A program made the translations under genes and the position numbers. From Neopestalotiopsis rosae (taxonomy: Eukaryota > Ascomycota > Sordariomycetes > Amphisphaeriales > Sporocadaceae), in NCBI GenBank assembly GCA_023078685.1, contig JALGAS010000004.1:4340001-4404000 (forward strand): 64,000 nt of DNA, written 5' to 3'. The notes under the pieces were generated by a model. The model searched no databases and had not been told where the DNA came from. It saw only the letters and a list, made by a program, of their open reading frames with translations. Shown here piece by piece: positions 1 through 11,625 of this stretch. Within the stretch, counting starts at the first letter, position 1, and each line of letters opens with the position of its first letter.

Positions 1-477
1 TCGGACATCCTCGGTTCATAAGTTCATTTTCCATTGTTTCAAGATACCCCTCTACTGCAATTCCACTGTTGCTGCTCGACCTACATTTCTCGCTCGATGG
101 CCCCGTTTACTAGGGGAGCTGTCAGCGCCAGCCCTTAAAACAAGCACAGGGAGATGACCGTGCAGCTTTTTCTAGGCGAGGCATGGCAACAATCCGAGAA
201 TTCCTTCTGATTGCGCCTGGAGTTTCCACGTCGATAATTTGGTGACATTTCCAGCGAACATTGCTGGAAATTAGGCCAGCCAACAGCAGGCTCCCGTGCT
301 TTGGTCCCCTCAAAGTGAGCATGTTGTCATTTGCTCGGACTATCTGACGCAACTGGCCTTGTTTATAAGTCGTCTTATCAACAATTCCTGGTAGCAGATC
401 TACTATGACAGCAACATGACTTATGTGTATGTGTCTCTTGGTTCTTTTAAAGCAAATCTGCTGAAGCCCTTCGTGAT
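1..477. other. 3' flank of NAA30, no gene seen
   Basis: This stretch lies downstream of the minus-strand NAA30 gene. A 120-codon minus-strand frame (122-484) overlaps the end of NAA30 by a few bases. It has no recognisable domain and its composition does not look like protein, so I treat it as 3' UTR or intergenic sequence. Confidence 0.5.
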
Positions 478-1124
478 TTAACACGGGTTCGAGTGCTCCT
501 CTGGAAGCGGTGCCGGCATCTGTGACTTGAGCAGCAGGACGAGTCGGTACGCGCTATTGCCATTCAGATAGTATCGGTGCAATTTCTTGGACCTCAAAAA
601 GCCCAGGCGCTCATAAAGGCGCATGGCAGGTTTATTTGTCTCCTCCGTTTCGAGAACGATTTCGTCGGCATTTCGTTCGGCCATGGTGTCGATGGCCCTC
701 TTCACAAGTGCTGTAGCTATGCCGTGGCCGCGATATGCAGAAGCGACTGCCAGCATGGCAATGTATCCGCGGTAGGTCGGTGGGGAGTGCGATGCATGAT
801 GTTCGAGTTTACATATGACAACACCGACGAGTGAGTCGTCGCTGGGATTGAGTGCCTGTATCATTCATGTATCAGTCTGGTGGTGCCATTCTCAATTGCT
901 GCCACTGCCCCAATGGGCAACCCTTGGCACTCGTGCAGACGTACCATGAAACACAAGTGAGCCCACTGGTACAAGAAATAACGGTAGACATAGATGCTGT
1001 AGGGTTCGCTCAAATCTTTGGAGATCAGAGCTCGAATAGCGGGAAGATATTGCTCCTCGAGAGCATGTTCGTATTGAATATAACGCAGCTCGCTAGGGAG
1101 CGCAGTAACGGAAGCAACTTCCAT
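478..1124 (-). CDS. NAA30: N-alpha-acetyltransferase 30, NatC catalytic subunit (Mak3/Naa30)
   Basis: Predicted catalytic subunit of the NatC complex, which acetylates protein N termini of the Met-Leu/Ile/Phe type on ribosomes in the cytosol. The gene has two exons: 1124-945 and 855-478. The 89-nt intron has donor GTACGT and acceptor ATACAG, and joins codon 60 to codon 61 in phase 0. The product is 185 aa, the usual size for fungal Mak3. It is a single GNAT domain. The acetyl-CoA pyrophosphate loop RGHGIA lies near residues 102-107, and the family-typical tail HRYYLNGNSAYRL follows the LYERLGF segment. Without splicing, exon 1 runs into a stop after about 27 more codons. It is divergent from LRO1, with about 1.25 kb between the two start codons. 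The family assignment is strong; the NatC role is inferred from homology. Confidence 0.93.
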
Positions 1125-2372
1125 GTCGGGATTCGGGTGCTGTTGACGGCTGCTTCGAAGCCTCGCGATGTCCGGGTTTGATGATCATGAGAGAAGAGAA
1201 GGATTCAGGAGCTGGTCGGGAAATCATAGCATGATGGCCGGCGCAATGCAAAGGACAAATGGTGAATAATTATGTACAAAGCAGCCGAACAGAAGAAGAA
1301 GAACAAGAAGAAGAAAAGGGGACAACTGCGCTGCAAACAAGCGAAGAGCAAGGCAAGTGGGAAGTCGGAGTAAGCAGAGCTGCGTGGGCAGAGCACTGCG
1401 AGTTTGGGGGCAATAACGTGAGGTGAGCAGTCCCGTCGTTCGTTGTTGCGCAGTCGGAAGAAGGGATCCTGACTGGACTGATGTTGGGCGCCCACACGTG
1501 CGAACACCAAGCAGCAGCCCACTTTCACATGCTCACAGAGTGGTCCAAGTAATTTATAGGTAGGTAGGCGGGCAGGCAAGGTATAATGGGCTAGGGAGGA
1601 ACTCAGGACACTGGACTTGGAATTTGAGGCGCACCTATCCAGCTCAAGCTGCCAGCTACCAGCTACCAGCTAGGTACCAGCTGTATGTCGCTTACTCGGG
1701 CTCCGTGGCTTGGCGCACGACGATCACTGTAACACCCGTGCAAAGCCGTGGACAATCTGCTGAAGGGAGATTTCCATGTTCTGGACCACGGCATTCCCTT
1801 CTCAGAAGACAAGAAGGCAAGGCAAGCCGCAGAAGATGCATGTGCGACAGCGGGAGGCGTTTCAAGCGCTATGCTACAAGCAGCAACGTGCTGAGTTATC
1901 ACAAGACCACTAATCAGGACCCCTGGCACGGGAAACTTTGACGTCAGTATGCGCGCAAAAGGCTCTCGCTCAGTTGGGCATGTTTAGTTCCAAAGCTTCC
2001 GACGTCTGGCGCGACTCAATTTTCTGCCAACTGTGTGTTGCTGTGCCCTGAACTCTAAAAATACCTACATTATTGGCAAGATCATCCCTAGAACTTAGGC
2101 GCCCATCTGCGCATTGTTGATCAGTCTTGTCAGGGCCTTGCAGCTCCTCGTCTACAAGGTTTCATTCTCGCGTGTGTGCCGTCCCGAACTTCTAGAAGCA
2201 ACTACAAGCAAGTCCCAGTCAGTCGCGCGCGCGTTTTGACCGCGCAAGATTTGAGTGTGTCTGTATCTCTCTCGGTGTCTGTCGGTAAACAGAGACTGCG
2301 AGACATACACGGCGACTACAACCCCTGCGGCCTTGGTTCTACCAGTAATGTTGTAGCTTTGCTCTCTGCATC
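1125..2372. other. Divergent intergenic region NAA30/LRO1
   Basis: About 1.25 kb separates the two divergent start codons, so it should hold both promoters. It contains a TTC/CTT-rich tract around 1290-1320 (on the minus strand), three TAGG units at 1557-1568, a CRE-like palindrome at 1939-1946, and alternating CG-rich sequence near 2225-2235. I see no coding exon. Confidence 0.6.
1939..1946. promoter_or_regulatory. CRE-like palindrome TGACGTCA
   Basis: A perfect 8-bp palindrome that matches the classical ATF/CREB bZIP site. It lies about 430 bp upstream of the LRO1 start codon and about 815 bp from that of NAA30. One to two exact copies are expected by chance in 64 kb, so function is only suggested by its promoter position. 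Confidence 0.3.
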
Positions 2373-4353
2373 ATGGCCTCCGAGCTTCGCCGCCGAACCG
2401 TCGCGACAGACACGCCCTCCGATGCGACGACCCCAGATACCGGCTCCCGTGACGGAAGCCCTGTGAAAATATCGAAGCAGGACCTCAAAGCCGAAAAGCA
2501 CCATGGCCACAAGAAGGAGACGCGCAAGCGGAAGAGCACCCTCATCTTCTTCTTGGGTAGCTTGTTTGGCATCATAGCCGCCGGCTTCCTGGCCCGGAGC
2601 AACGATCTGATAGAGTTTCCCGAAATTGGCGAGTTGAGTGTGGACAATATACTAGAAGCCCTGCCTGCGGGCCTGGTGAGGGATATGAAAGAGCTTGTGG
2701 TATGTCTGGACAGAAACCTATCTCTCCAAAGACGATTTGAGTCGTATATGAATTCTGACAGTGCGCATCGGATAGGCCGGAGAAAGGGATTTTGTCGAGA
2801 GTTATGATGCCTTTGCAGTTGGCGTCAAGGCCAAGTCCGAAGGCCTTCAGGTCCACCATCCCATTATCATGATACCCGGTGTCATTTCTACTGGTCTCGA
2901 GTCGTGGGGCACCGCAAACGTTTCTCGCCCCTACTTTCGAAAGCGCCTATGGGGCAGCTGGACAATGATGAAGGCTCTCGTCATGGACAAGGAAGTCTGG
3001 AAAAACCATATTATGCTGGATAAATTCACTGGCCTCGATCCGCCGCATGCGAAGCTACGAGCCGCCCAAGGCTTCGACGCCACTGATTTCTTCATCACCG
3101 GCTACTGGATCTGGAACAAGATTTTTGAGAATCTTGCCTCACTCGGCTATGATCCCACGAATTCATTCACTGCCGCATACGACTGGAGGCTATCATACCA
3201 AAACCTCGAAGTTCGCGATCAATACTTTACCCGCCTAAAGAGCTACATCGAAATAGCCCACAGCTCCTCCGGCAAGAAAGCCGTTCTTGCGTCGCATTCC
3301 ATGGGAGGCCAAGTCATGTTCTATTTCCTACACTGGGTGGCTTCTCCCAAGGGCGGCAAAGGCGGCGATGATTGGGTTGACAAGCATGTGGAAGCCTGGA
3401 TCAATATCAGCGGCTGCATGCTTGGTGCTGTCAAGGACATTGCGGCTGTCATGTCTGGCGAGATGAGGGATACAGCACAACTCAATGCCTTTGCTGTCTA
3501 TGGCCTTGACAAATTTCTCAACAAGGACGAGAGAGCCGAGCTCTTCCGTGCCATGCCCGGAATTTCATCCATGCTCCCCATCGGTGGCGACCGTGTCTGG
3601 GGAAATCTCACCTGGGCTCCTGATGACCTCCCTGGTCAGAAGCACAGCTATGGGTCGGTCCTGAACTTTCGGGTTGGTGGTAACTGGACTGCGCCCGAAA
3701 AGAATTTCACCGTGTCCGAGTCAATGGACTACCTCTTGAACACCACAGAGCCATGGTACTCGGACATGGTCAAGGGCTCGTATTCCCATGGCGTTGCCGA
3801 CACTGCGGCCGAGGTCAATGCCAATGAGGACAATCCAGTCAAATGGATCAATCCTCTCGAGACACGTTTGCCCCTGGCCCCAAACTTGAAAATATATTGC
3901 TTCTATGGTGTCGGGAAACCGACGGAGCGCTCGTACTATTATCGTACTCCCGACATGCCGCACCTGACCAACCTCAACATCACCATTGACACAACGCTGA
4001 CCGTTGATGAGATCGACCACGGTGTCATTTTGGGCGAGGGTGATGGAACCGTGAACCTGCTATCAAATGGCTATATGTGCAACAAGGGATGGCACATGAA
4101 GCGCTTCAATCCGGCGGGAGTGCAAGTCAAGGTCTTTGAAATGATGCACGAACCGGGCAGATTCAACCCCCGAGGCGGTCCCAACACGGCCGACCATGTC
4201 GATATCCTGGGTCGGCAAAGCCTGAATGAGCTGGTACTGAGAGTAGCGGCCGGTCAAGGGCACACCATTGAAGAGAATGTGGTCAGTAATATCAAAGAAT
4301 ATGCTGATAAGGTCAAGATCTGGGAAGAGGGGCAGAAGCCCGATGATGAATGA
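2373..4353 (+). CDS. LRO1: Phospholipid:diacylglycerol acyltransferase (PDAT, Lro1-type)
   Basis: Moves an acyl chain from the sn-2 position of a phospholipid to diacylglycerol, making triacylglycerol in the ER without acyl-CoA. Exons are 2373-2699 and 2776-4353. The 76-nt intron has donor GTATGT and acceptor GATAG, phase 0. The product is 634 aa, close to other fungal PDATs. A basic cytosolic N-terminus of about 50 residues precedes one membrane segment (about 55-74). The LCAT/PDAT lumenal domain follows. Its catalytic triad can be placed: Ser284 in SHSMGG, Asp532 in GEGDGTVN, and His583 in ADHVDILG. The start used is the first ATG of the open frame and gives the expected type II membrane topology. 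The C-terminus ends in a short acidic tail. Nothing is missing from the active site. Confidence 0.95.
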
Positions 4354-5007
4354 TTCAAGCCATGATGAGAAGAAAGACATAATGATTCAGGACAATTGGG
4401 TATACAGATCGGTTTGGAGTTCCGGTTAAGAATACCTCGGCGCATGCCAATCTACATGAATTAACAGTATATAGATTTCTGGAGTAGCGGTTATTGAATA
4501 TAGCTTTTCAGGAGTGGTCAGCATTGCTTTTACGCAAACGAGTGGTCTTGGCAGCTAGATGCCATGCCAACAGTGCTATATACAACTTTGAAAGTACAGT
4601 ATACACAATACCAAGTCGACTAGTATATTGAATCACAAATCCTTTGACGTACAGAACTTGACGCGTATATCCGTGTTTTTAACCTTTGAATGCTCTCAAG
4701 ACAATCGTATCCGGAATATGCCCTTTTGTTTTTGGAATTTGATCTTTTTTCTCCTTCTTCGACTGTCCCATGTTTCTAGGCAATCATTTTTCCATCTTTC
4801 GGGGACAAATGGGTGGTTTGCTGGATTGATCGATGCAGATTGGGTGGGCCACGTGATCTCCAATTTTCCCACTTTGGGGCGCTCCGTAAACGATGATTGG
4901 ATCCTGCCCGTTTCTACCTACTCTACCCTGCGCAATCACGAATATTGGAGGCTTTCTGGCAGCGAAAGACCAGAGGCCCTACTCCCGCTCAAGTAGCTAC
5001 AGTCATC
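4354..5007. other. Intergenic LRO1 3' / TAN1 promoter
   Basis: This is 654 bp between two genes on the same strand. It is AT-rich near the LRO1 end. A CACGTG E-box-like palindrome sits at about 4850-4855, roughly 155 bp upstream of the TAN1 ATG. A 122-codon frame (4628-4996) looks non-coding. Confidence 0.5.
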
Positions 5008-6408
5008 ATGAGCGAGGCACCGAAACGAAAAGCTCCTCCTGGCGGAGACAGCCGAGACCGCCAATGGAAGAAGAGCAAGGTAATTGTTGCTCGAGCGCCC
5101 AAACCTCTCACTCACTCATTCACTGCCTTCCTATCCATCTTCCACTGACACGACGGGCCTTGAGCACTGCTGACTCACTATACTCAAGGGTGGAAGCAAA
5201 GGACGATGGCAGACTCCAAATCACAAGGCAAAATTGGAGGCTCACAAAGCCAAGGGCGGCACGCTTGAGATTGGCGATGTAGGGTTCTGGGTCAGCTGCC
5301 AGCGCACCAAAGAGCAGAAAGCTCTGATGGAACTAATCGCTATTTGTGACGAGGTCAGATATTCCCTCTCTCGTCTGAGATGGGGCCATGTGGGACAAAA
5401 AAATGTCTCGCTAGCAATTTTACTGACCGGTATGCGCAGTACGGAGAGAAGGTCTATGGTCTGAAACGTGAGGATGACGACGAGGTCGCCGACGACAACA
5501 ACAGCGACGGAGAGGACGGCGATATCGAAGCATCTATCCAGAAAGAGCTTGAATCGTTCAAGACCAAAGCTAAATCCCGGCGGGAGAACTCGGCTTTTGC
5601 TCCGATGCGCATCAACATGGACTGTCTGCTCTTTGTCAAGACCAAGCCCCCGGTCGAACCGAGAGAGGTCGTTCGGCGAATATGCGAGGATGCCAAGCTC
5701 GCGACTGACCGGGCCCAGAGAAAGTCCAGGTTCATCAACAGGTTCACCCCAATCACGCTGATGGGCCGGGCAACCGAAAACGGTGTGCTGGAGACTGCAA
5801 AGACGGTTCTGGCCGAGCATTTTCAGCTTGCAGGGGTAGACGAGCAGCCCACAGACGAGGAGCAGGGCCAGGGCCCTTCGGTACGTGAATCATATGCTGC
5901 TGCTGCTACTACTACAACAACTACTACCTCGCCGCGCGGCCACCATATACTATGTAGAAACACCACTTGCTGACTCATTCATTTCTGGGGAAACAGTATG
6001 CGATTCGTTATACATCAAGAGCACACAATGTGCTCAAGCGTGATGATGTTATCAAGAAGATTGCCAGTCTTATCGGACCGCGCCACAAGGTCAACTTGAG
6101 TGCACCCGACAAGGTGATTCTGGTTGAGGTCTTCCAGGTTTGTGGCTTGCCTAGTTTCAAGATATTGTGTCGGGGTCATTCCGTACTAACGCAGACTCTC
6201 TTTCCGATAGACGTTTTGTGGTATGAGTGTGGTGGAGGGTGACTTTGAGTCTCTTAAGCGATACAACCTGAATGAACTCTACGTGGCAGCTTTCCAGGCC
6301 CAGGAGGAGGGCGAGGAGGCTAACAAGGACGACGGCAAGAGCGACAAAAAAGACGATGAGAGTGAGAACAAGGTAGAGAAGGCCGACGATGCAAAGGCGA
6401 GCGACTAA
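5008..6408 (+). CDS. TAN1: tRNA acetylation protein Tan1 (THUMP domain)
   Basis: Homologue of yeast Tan1, the partner of Kre33/NAT10 needed for N4-acetylcytidine at position 12 of serine and leucine tRNAs. Five exons close the frame: 5008-5079, 5189-5353, 5440-5880, 5997-6137 and 6211-6408. All introns are GT-AG and 73-116 nt long. The product is 338 aa, against 289 in yeast. A basic N-terminus comes first, then a conserved block ending in FWVSCQRTKEQKALMEL. An acidic linker follows (about residues 85-105), then the THUMP domain from about residue 139 to 290, with its RFTPIT segment and the terminal ILVEVFQTFCGMSVV motif, which is split by intron 4. The tail after about 305 is very rich in Lys, Asp and Glu. 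The next gene lies more than 3 kb downstream. Confidence 0.92.
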
Positions 6409-9400
6409 TGATCAACACTACTACTAGTTGTGGTTGATTACCTCGCTACAGCATTCTGTCCTCAAATCAAGGCATGTCCCTTTGGCATGGCACATATGGT
6501 GTGCGGCAACAAAGTCACAACGCCATATTAACATGCATTTGCTGCTGTCTAACAGTCATTTAGATCAAGATGGAATGGCCACGGTTTGTACGAGGAGCCT
6601 GGTGACAATGGTGCAGCCGAGAGCATGCCTGTTGCTCGCTATAGACACAATCGTCAATCTACAGATGCATGCAAAGCAGAATGAAAATCCAAAAGGATCA
6701 TTAGGTGAAATAGGCCAGAGTTGCGAATGCACGTCATATGCGAGGTACGTGGATGATAATTGGAAGCCGTCGACAATGTTTTGGAACGTTGAAAATGCAA
6801 CTTGGAACCATGGTTGCAATTGCTACCCATGTCTTGGCCGTTCTGCCTGAGCAGAGTTTCTTTGATTTGTCTTTATTTCGGACGCTAAACCGCATTACGC
6901 CAAAATTGACGAGCGACGCAGGGGGGGTTGTTCAAAGGTACCGTAATAGCCAACGCTTTCCTCCGTATTAGTGGGTGGCTTTCTTACTCTAACTTGCACT
7001 CTGCAGCCAACTAACACAGACCTCCATATTTCAGACTTCAATATTCAAGCTACATGACCCGGAAGCATGTGTGTTGGCATGTAAGTACATAGTATGGCAT
7101 AATGGCTATGAGGTTTTCCCTGATGGATGTAGAGGAGACAATATGTCCGGATCTACGTCAGGGAATGTTTGAAGGAAGGCACAATTGTTCCCTCACGCAG
7201 TCTTGGGACTAACATGCGGGCCGGCCTTTTCAGATCCTTCCCGGTCTTTGTTCCATTGAAGACGAAGACATTCATTGAAGGAAGCAATAATAAGCACGTA
7301 TGGGTACTGGGTTGTTGGTAAGTTTTTCAATACTCAAGATGACTATAATCCATGCATCTCTTCATATGATTGGTGATTGTACGCTGCATACGTTGATCAA
7401 TTATACTTGAGCAACTACCGGAAAGTAAACCGACAACGATGGGATTTCGAGGCATGGACAAGATGAATTGCCATCATGATGGTAAATACCCGTCATTACA
7501 AGCGCCACGGAAGGCTGACTCCCACAAGCCTTCGTACGCACGTAAAGGAAGCTGTTTTGTGGGAGCGGAGAATTTTACATGTGAGCTGGCCTGACCAGAC
7601 CTAACCTAACCTACTGCATACATTCACTTGGGTAGGTATACCAACCAAAAGAGAGGGAGGGGAAAATGGAACCTATTTTAGACTGAGAAGTCATACCTGC
7701 ATGAGAAGAAGAGCACTTGAGCACCAGACGGCTTCCATGTTCCATGTCGTTGGTTCCCCATTAATGGGATAATCTCCACTCTTTCCGCAGCTGCTAGCTG
7801 TTAGCGTGGTCCAAACTGGCGGGCTCGCTTACTTGTAGCCAATCAGGGGATTTCCGGCTCGCTTCTCGACGCAATCCATCTGGTCCTGGATGGTCAATTG
7901 TACATAGTACTGAGCCACTGAGCGAGCCACTGAGCCTCTTCCTCCCTTGAATTCTGCTCATTGTTCTCACCATCCACTCCAAATAGAAATTGCAAGACTC
8001 ATTTTACTTTCTTGACCGCGTATTCAAACTCATAGTCTATGATTACAATTCACCGTCCAAAGGTCCCTCCCCCCGGTCCCGAACATCAAGGAAGGATCCA
8101 ACCATATTACGTAGACCCTGACTCGACAGGCTAACTGAACCCGTTGCGGCCGCAGGAATACCACATAACACCTACGATGCTTATGCTCCTCCTCATGGAA
8201 CAAGAGAAGGAGGGATCGGATCCGCGCCTCTCCCGCACATGCATTTCCAATTCTTTCCTCCTTCACCGCTTCTGTGAGTGAGTGAGAGGAAAAAGAGAAA
8301 AGAGAGGAAAACGCTGTATGGAGACAATCTGATGATGTGGTCGGCAGTGGACCATTTACCATCGTGACATATGCGTTTACTGTTCTGTCGTCCCTGCCTC
8401 TCAAGAACACTATACTACTCTGTACTTACACAGGCGCCCACGATGAAGCTACCCAGTCAAGACTGGCTCGTCGGAGCTGGACCTGCACATTCGCGCGAGA
8501 GGCTGTCGAGCTAAACCGTAGCAAGTGCTACATCCGCGTTTTCCTAAAGCCTATTTCCACCTTGGCCATCTATGCCATCGTATCTTTATGTTATTTTATG
8601 TTTTTCCTCACCCTCTCCTTCCATACCACCTGTAAGCCCCATTGTCTAGAACGTCACTTATGAGGCTTCTCGAACCAAATTTCGCCTAGATAGTCCTTCC
8701 CACTTACCCTGCTACGTAACATGGATCCGCCCGCTGATGTGCCGCATGCGCATCTGGCGCCTGCCTCGCCTGATGCACCTATCACGAGCCAGGTACGAGT
8801 GGTCTATGTATCCCATGGCGCCGTTGTAAGATCCTTGGCACGTCTTTCAAGACTCGCCCGTTCCATAATTTTACAGCCAGCCCTATTCCAAGTCCAGATG
8901 ATTATGGCTATTTGCCCACAAAGACCACCATGGGCCAATTCGACTTCTGTGCTTTACTCTCCGTCACTTTATTGGTTGGCTCTAATGACTGCTGCCACAT
9001 TTGCCAACACTTGACTGCTGACACTGGGATCTCCCACCGACCTTTCTCCTCATCGTCGTCGCCAATTTGCGCCTCATCCGTCCACCCAGTGGAAAGAATC
9101 AGCTCGAGTCTGTTGTCATTAGTACCCACTGGGCTTCCTTCTTAACTCGATTTGTTGGCACGTGGAATGCATTCTAGCATAACAGTATAGCCTAACAGGC
9201 CAAGCTTTTCCAGTCTAGCATAATGCCTATGCTTACCATGACTGTTATTTGAAATACATGGGCCTCATTCATTTCCTGCCTGGGTTATAATAATACTCCT
9301 CCTGCCTCTGGGAGCTTCCCTGCCCATTTTCTCCCGGAAGCAACAACACCCGTTCTTTTTTGGGGGCGCATCGATTTCTCTTTCTGATCCCAGCTTTGAT

Positions 9401-9987
9401 GCCAAATTGAATAGAGGACTAGCCATTCACAAGTGTTGGTATCATCTTTACCCAGTTTTTACCGGTTCTCTGTGGTTCTAGAGACTCCGGAAATTCCATA
9501 AAGCATTGGCTTGGAGCTTCCTACCCCTGTCTTGGTGACTATATCCTCGCATATCTACCCATACCTTCCAGGATAGGCATTGCTACAGACCTTTGGAACG
9601 GGGAGGAATCCTCATATACTGCCGGCCGCATGTACTAGGTATCCAGTGTTTATTCCGTCAGAGTCCTCCACTCGGATGGTCTCAAGTCTTGGGTAGCTAC
9701 TTACCTATTTGTTTCCCTCACGAGATGGTGATATGGCACCTCCGGAGGTTCTGAGTGGGAAGCCAGGGGTTGAGATAAGTCTCGAGGGCTCCTCACTCCT
9801 GCCATTTTACAGTGCCCTCGAAGCACTCCAAAGCTCCAGACCTGGTGGCCCATGTCTCTCACCATACCCTTCATCAAAAAGCCCGACAATTCCACAATGT
9901 TTCACAAGATCTCAAGATTCATCTCGCCAAACACTCATCGTTGTTCCACGAGTCTGCTGCTCGTCACCATCCACCAGTTCCACAATA
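6409..9987. other. Gene-poor intergenic region (3.6 kb)
   Basis: No protein gene can be supported here. There are GAAGA/CTTCT-type runs near 8270-8310 and a CCTAACCTAACCTAC run at about 7600-7614, which is too short and off-register for a telomeric repeat. One ATG-initiated 24-codon stretch ends exactly at a GTACGA donor-like site (8721-8792). It could be a small first exon or an upstream ORF; see the findings. The in-frame 93 codons before the ATG at 9988 (from about 9709) look like 5' leader sequence. Confidence 0.45.
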
Positions 9988-11625
9988 ATGGACTCGCCCG
10001 CCGCCCGCCCACCATCGCTGGAGGCCATGAGGGCTGTTATAAGTCGGGCACTTCCCGGCGTCTCCATCGAATCCATCCAACCACTCCCCTCGACCCGACC
10101 GCCAAGAGATGCCCGTGTCAGAGTGAATGGCGGTCGTGACCTCGTCTTGACCATTCCGCCGGCTCCCATGATTAGACTGCTACGGTCAGAGCAGTGGCTT
10201 GTGCTGTCCGAGGCCCTGCTCATATCTTGGATATGTAAAAGATCATCATCATTCTCGTCACCATCATCCCCACATATCGCAGCAACAACAAGAGACAAGA
10301 GGATATCGATACGGTATCTTACTGATATCGAGCCTCCCCTTACAAGCGACCATACCATAACGACAGAATCACAACAGATAGGCCATCTCGGTTTGTTCTA
10401 CCAGTCGTCGGAGACACCTCTCATCAGATATCTGCCAGAATTAATTGCAAACTCGCCCCTCAGTCCTGAACTTGGAGTTGCGTTTAATTTGACTGAGCCA
10501 AGTCGAGGCTCAGTCGTAACGTTACTATCTCCACCCCTTTCAGAAGAAGAGCGAGTTATTCTAGATTACCAGAAAGGGCAGTTTATACGGCATATTTCCT
10601 CTATGAAAGCACCCAACTCCAAGTTCGGTTCAGCAGTTGCCGTCATTGGTCAACAAGAATCCGTGAGCACTACTACATCAAGCAGCGGCGGGCTGGGCCG
10701 TGGTATTGATACCTGGTCCAAGGCCTTTCACGCCATGGTCGAGGGTATATTGCGTGACGGGGAAGACCTGGCCGTGACCATAAGCTATTCGCAGATCCGC
10801 CACCACGTGCAGCGCCTGGGATATCTGCTAGATGCCGTCACGCAGTCGCGCCTGGTCGTACTCGATGCTGGAAGTGATACAAACGTGATTGTGTATCGTG
10901 GCACCACGTTGTTAGAACAACAGCAACAGCGACAGCCGAGAACCGACAATGATGCGGCCGAAACCTGGATTGCTGCCACTAATACTACCCCAAGTGAGAC
11001 GTCATCGCCGCCTGCCGCCGATAACTTTAGCCCTAGAAATCGTCACTGGCAAACGTTGGTGGGAGATACGAGTAACATCATGAACGCTAATCAAGGGCCG
11101 CCGAACGAGCCAAAAGACGCTGGAGGAGGCAATATGGACGGGCCTAGTGGACAAGGGACAAGCAGTGTCAGATTATCAGTCAACGGATTACGAGACTGGA
11201 GTATTTGCATATTTGGAGATCCTCTCATGACTGAAATATTCAACCAAGATCCTTCTTCCGATTTTATACGCGGCTTCCGTCAACAGCAGCCTTCTTCTTC
11301 GTCTTCCGCCGCCGGTCACATATCCAGAATCTCTAGTCCACCACCACCCGACGATCTCATCGAGGACCGCGAAAACGCCAACATCCGACTCATGCTCTAC
11401 GAGTGCTACCATGCCACCGTCTCGATTGTCAAGCAATTCTACCGGCCCAGCGGACCCGAGAGCACGAGACGGGAGATGGAGGCACGGCGGAGGCTGGCGG
11501 CCGTACTGAACAAGCTGGCCGCAGTGGAGGACAATCCGAGCAAGAGACCCAGGACTGGCAGTGTGGACAACAACAATAGCAGTATATGGCCGGCCAAGAA
11601 GTCAAAATCCGATGTTGGGTCTTGA
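9988..11625 (+). CDS. Aminoglycoside-phosphotransferase-like (APH/kinase-fold) protein, fungal family
   Basis: A single-exon gene for a 545-aa protein that I place, with moderate confidence, in the fungal APH-like kinase-fold group. Supporting signs are the LGLFYQS and FNLTEPSRG segments, the block EGILRDGEDLAVTISYSQ (about 252-269), the RLVVLDAGSDTNVIV segment (about 286-300) where the catalytic loop should be, and DWSICIFGDPLM (about 402-413), which resembles the metal-binding Asp and GDP motif of APH enzymes. The His before the catalytic Asp is absent, so the loop is degenerate and activity is uncertain. A polar insert of about 95 residues lies between these two motifs. The C-terminus has two basic clusters (SKRPRTG and PAKKSKS) like a bipartite nuclear signal. 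I start at 9988 because conserved-looking sequence begins there; the frame stays open upstream to 9709. The substrate is unknown. Confidence 0.7.
   Translation: MDSPAARPPSLEAMRAVISRALPGVSIESIQPLPSTRPPRDARVRVNGGRDLVLTIPPAPMIRLLRSEQWLVLSEALLISWICKRSSSFSSPSSPHIAATTRDKRISIRYLTDIEPPLTSDHTITTESQQIGHLGLFYQSSETPLIRYLPELIANSPLSPELGVAFNLTEPSRGSVVTLLSPPLSEEERVILDYQKGQFIRHISSMKAPNSKFGSAVAVIGQQESVSTTTSSSGGLGRGIDTWSKAFHAMVEGILRDGEDLAVTISYSQIRHHVQRLGYLLDAVTQSRLVVLDAGSDTNVIVYRGTTLLEQQQQRQPRTDNDAAETWIAATNTTPSETSSPPAADNFSPRNRHWQTLVGDTSNIMNANQGPPNEPKDAGGGNMDGPSGQGTSSVRLSVNGLRDWSICIFGDPLMTEIFNQDPSSDFIRGFRQQQPSSSSSAAGHISRISSPPPPDDLIEDRENANIRLMLYECYHATVSIVKQFYRPSGPESTRREMEARRRLAAVLNKLAAVEDNPSKRPRTGSVDNNNSSIWPAKKSKSDVGS

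Noticed and set aside
122..484. 120-codon minus-strand frame after NAA30
   Set aside because: It overlaps the NAA30 end, has no recognised motif and no sign of its own promoter; taken as 3' flank.
7599..7614. CCTAACCTAACC as an interstitial telomere repeat
   Set aside because: Only about 2.5 units, and the unit is CCTAA and not the fungal CCCTAA; fits the general CCTA-type repeats.
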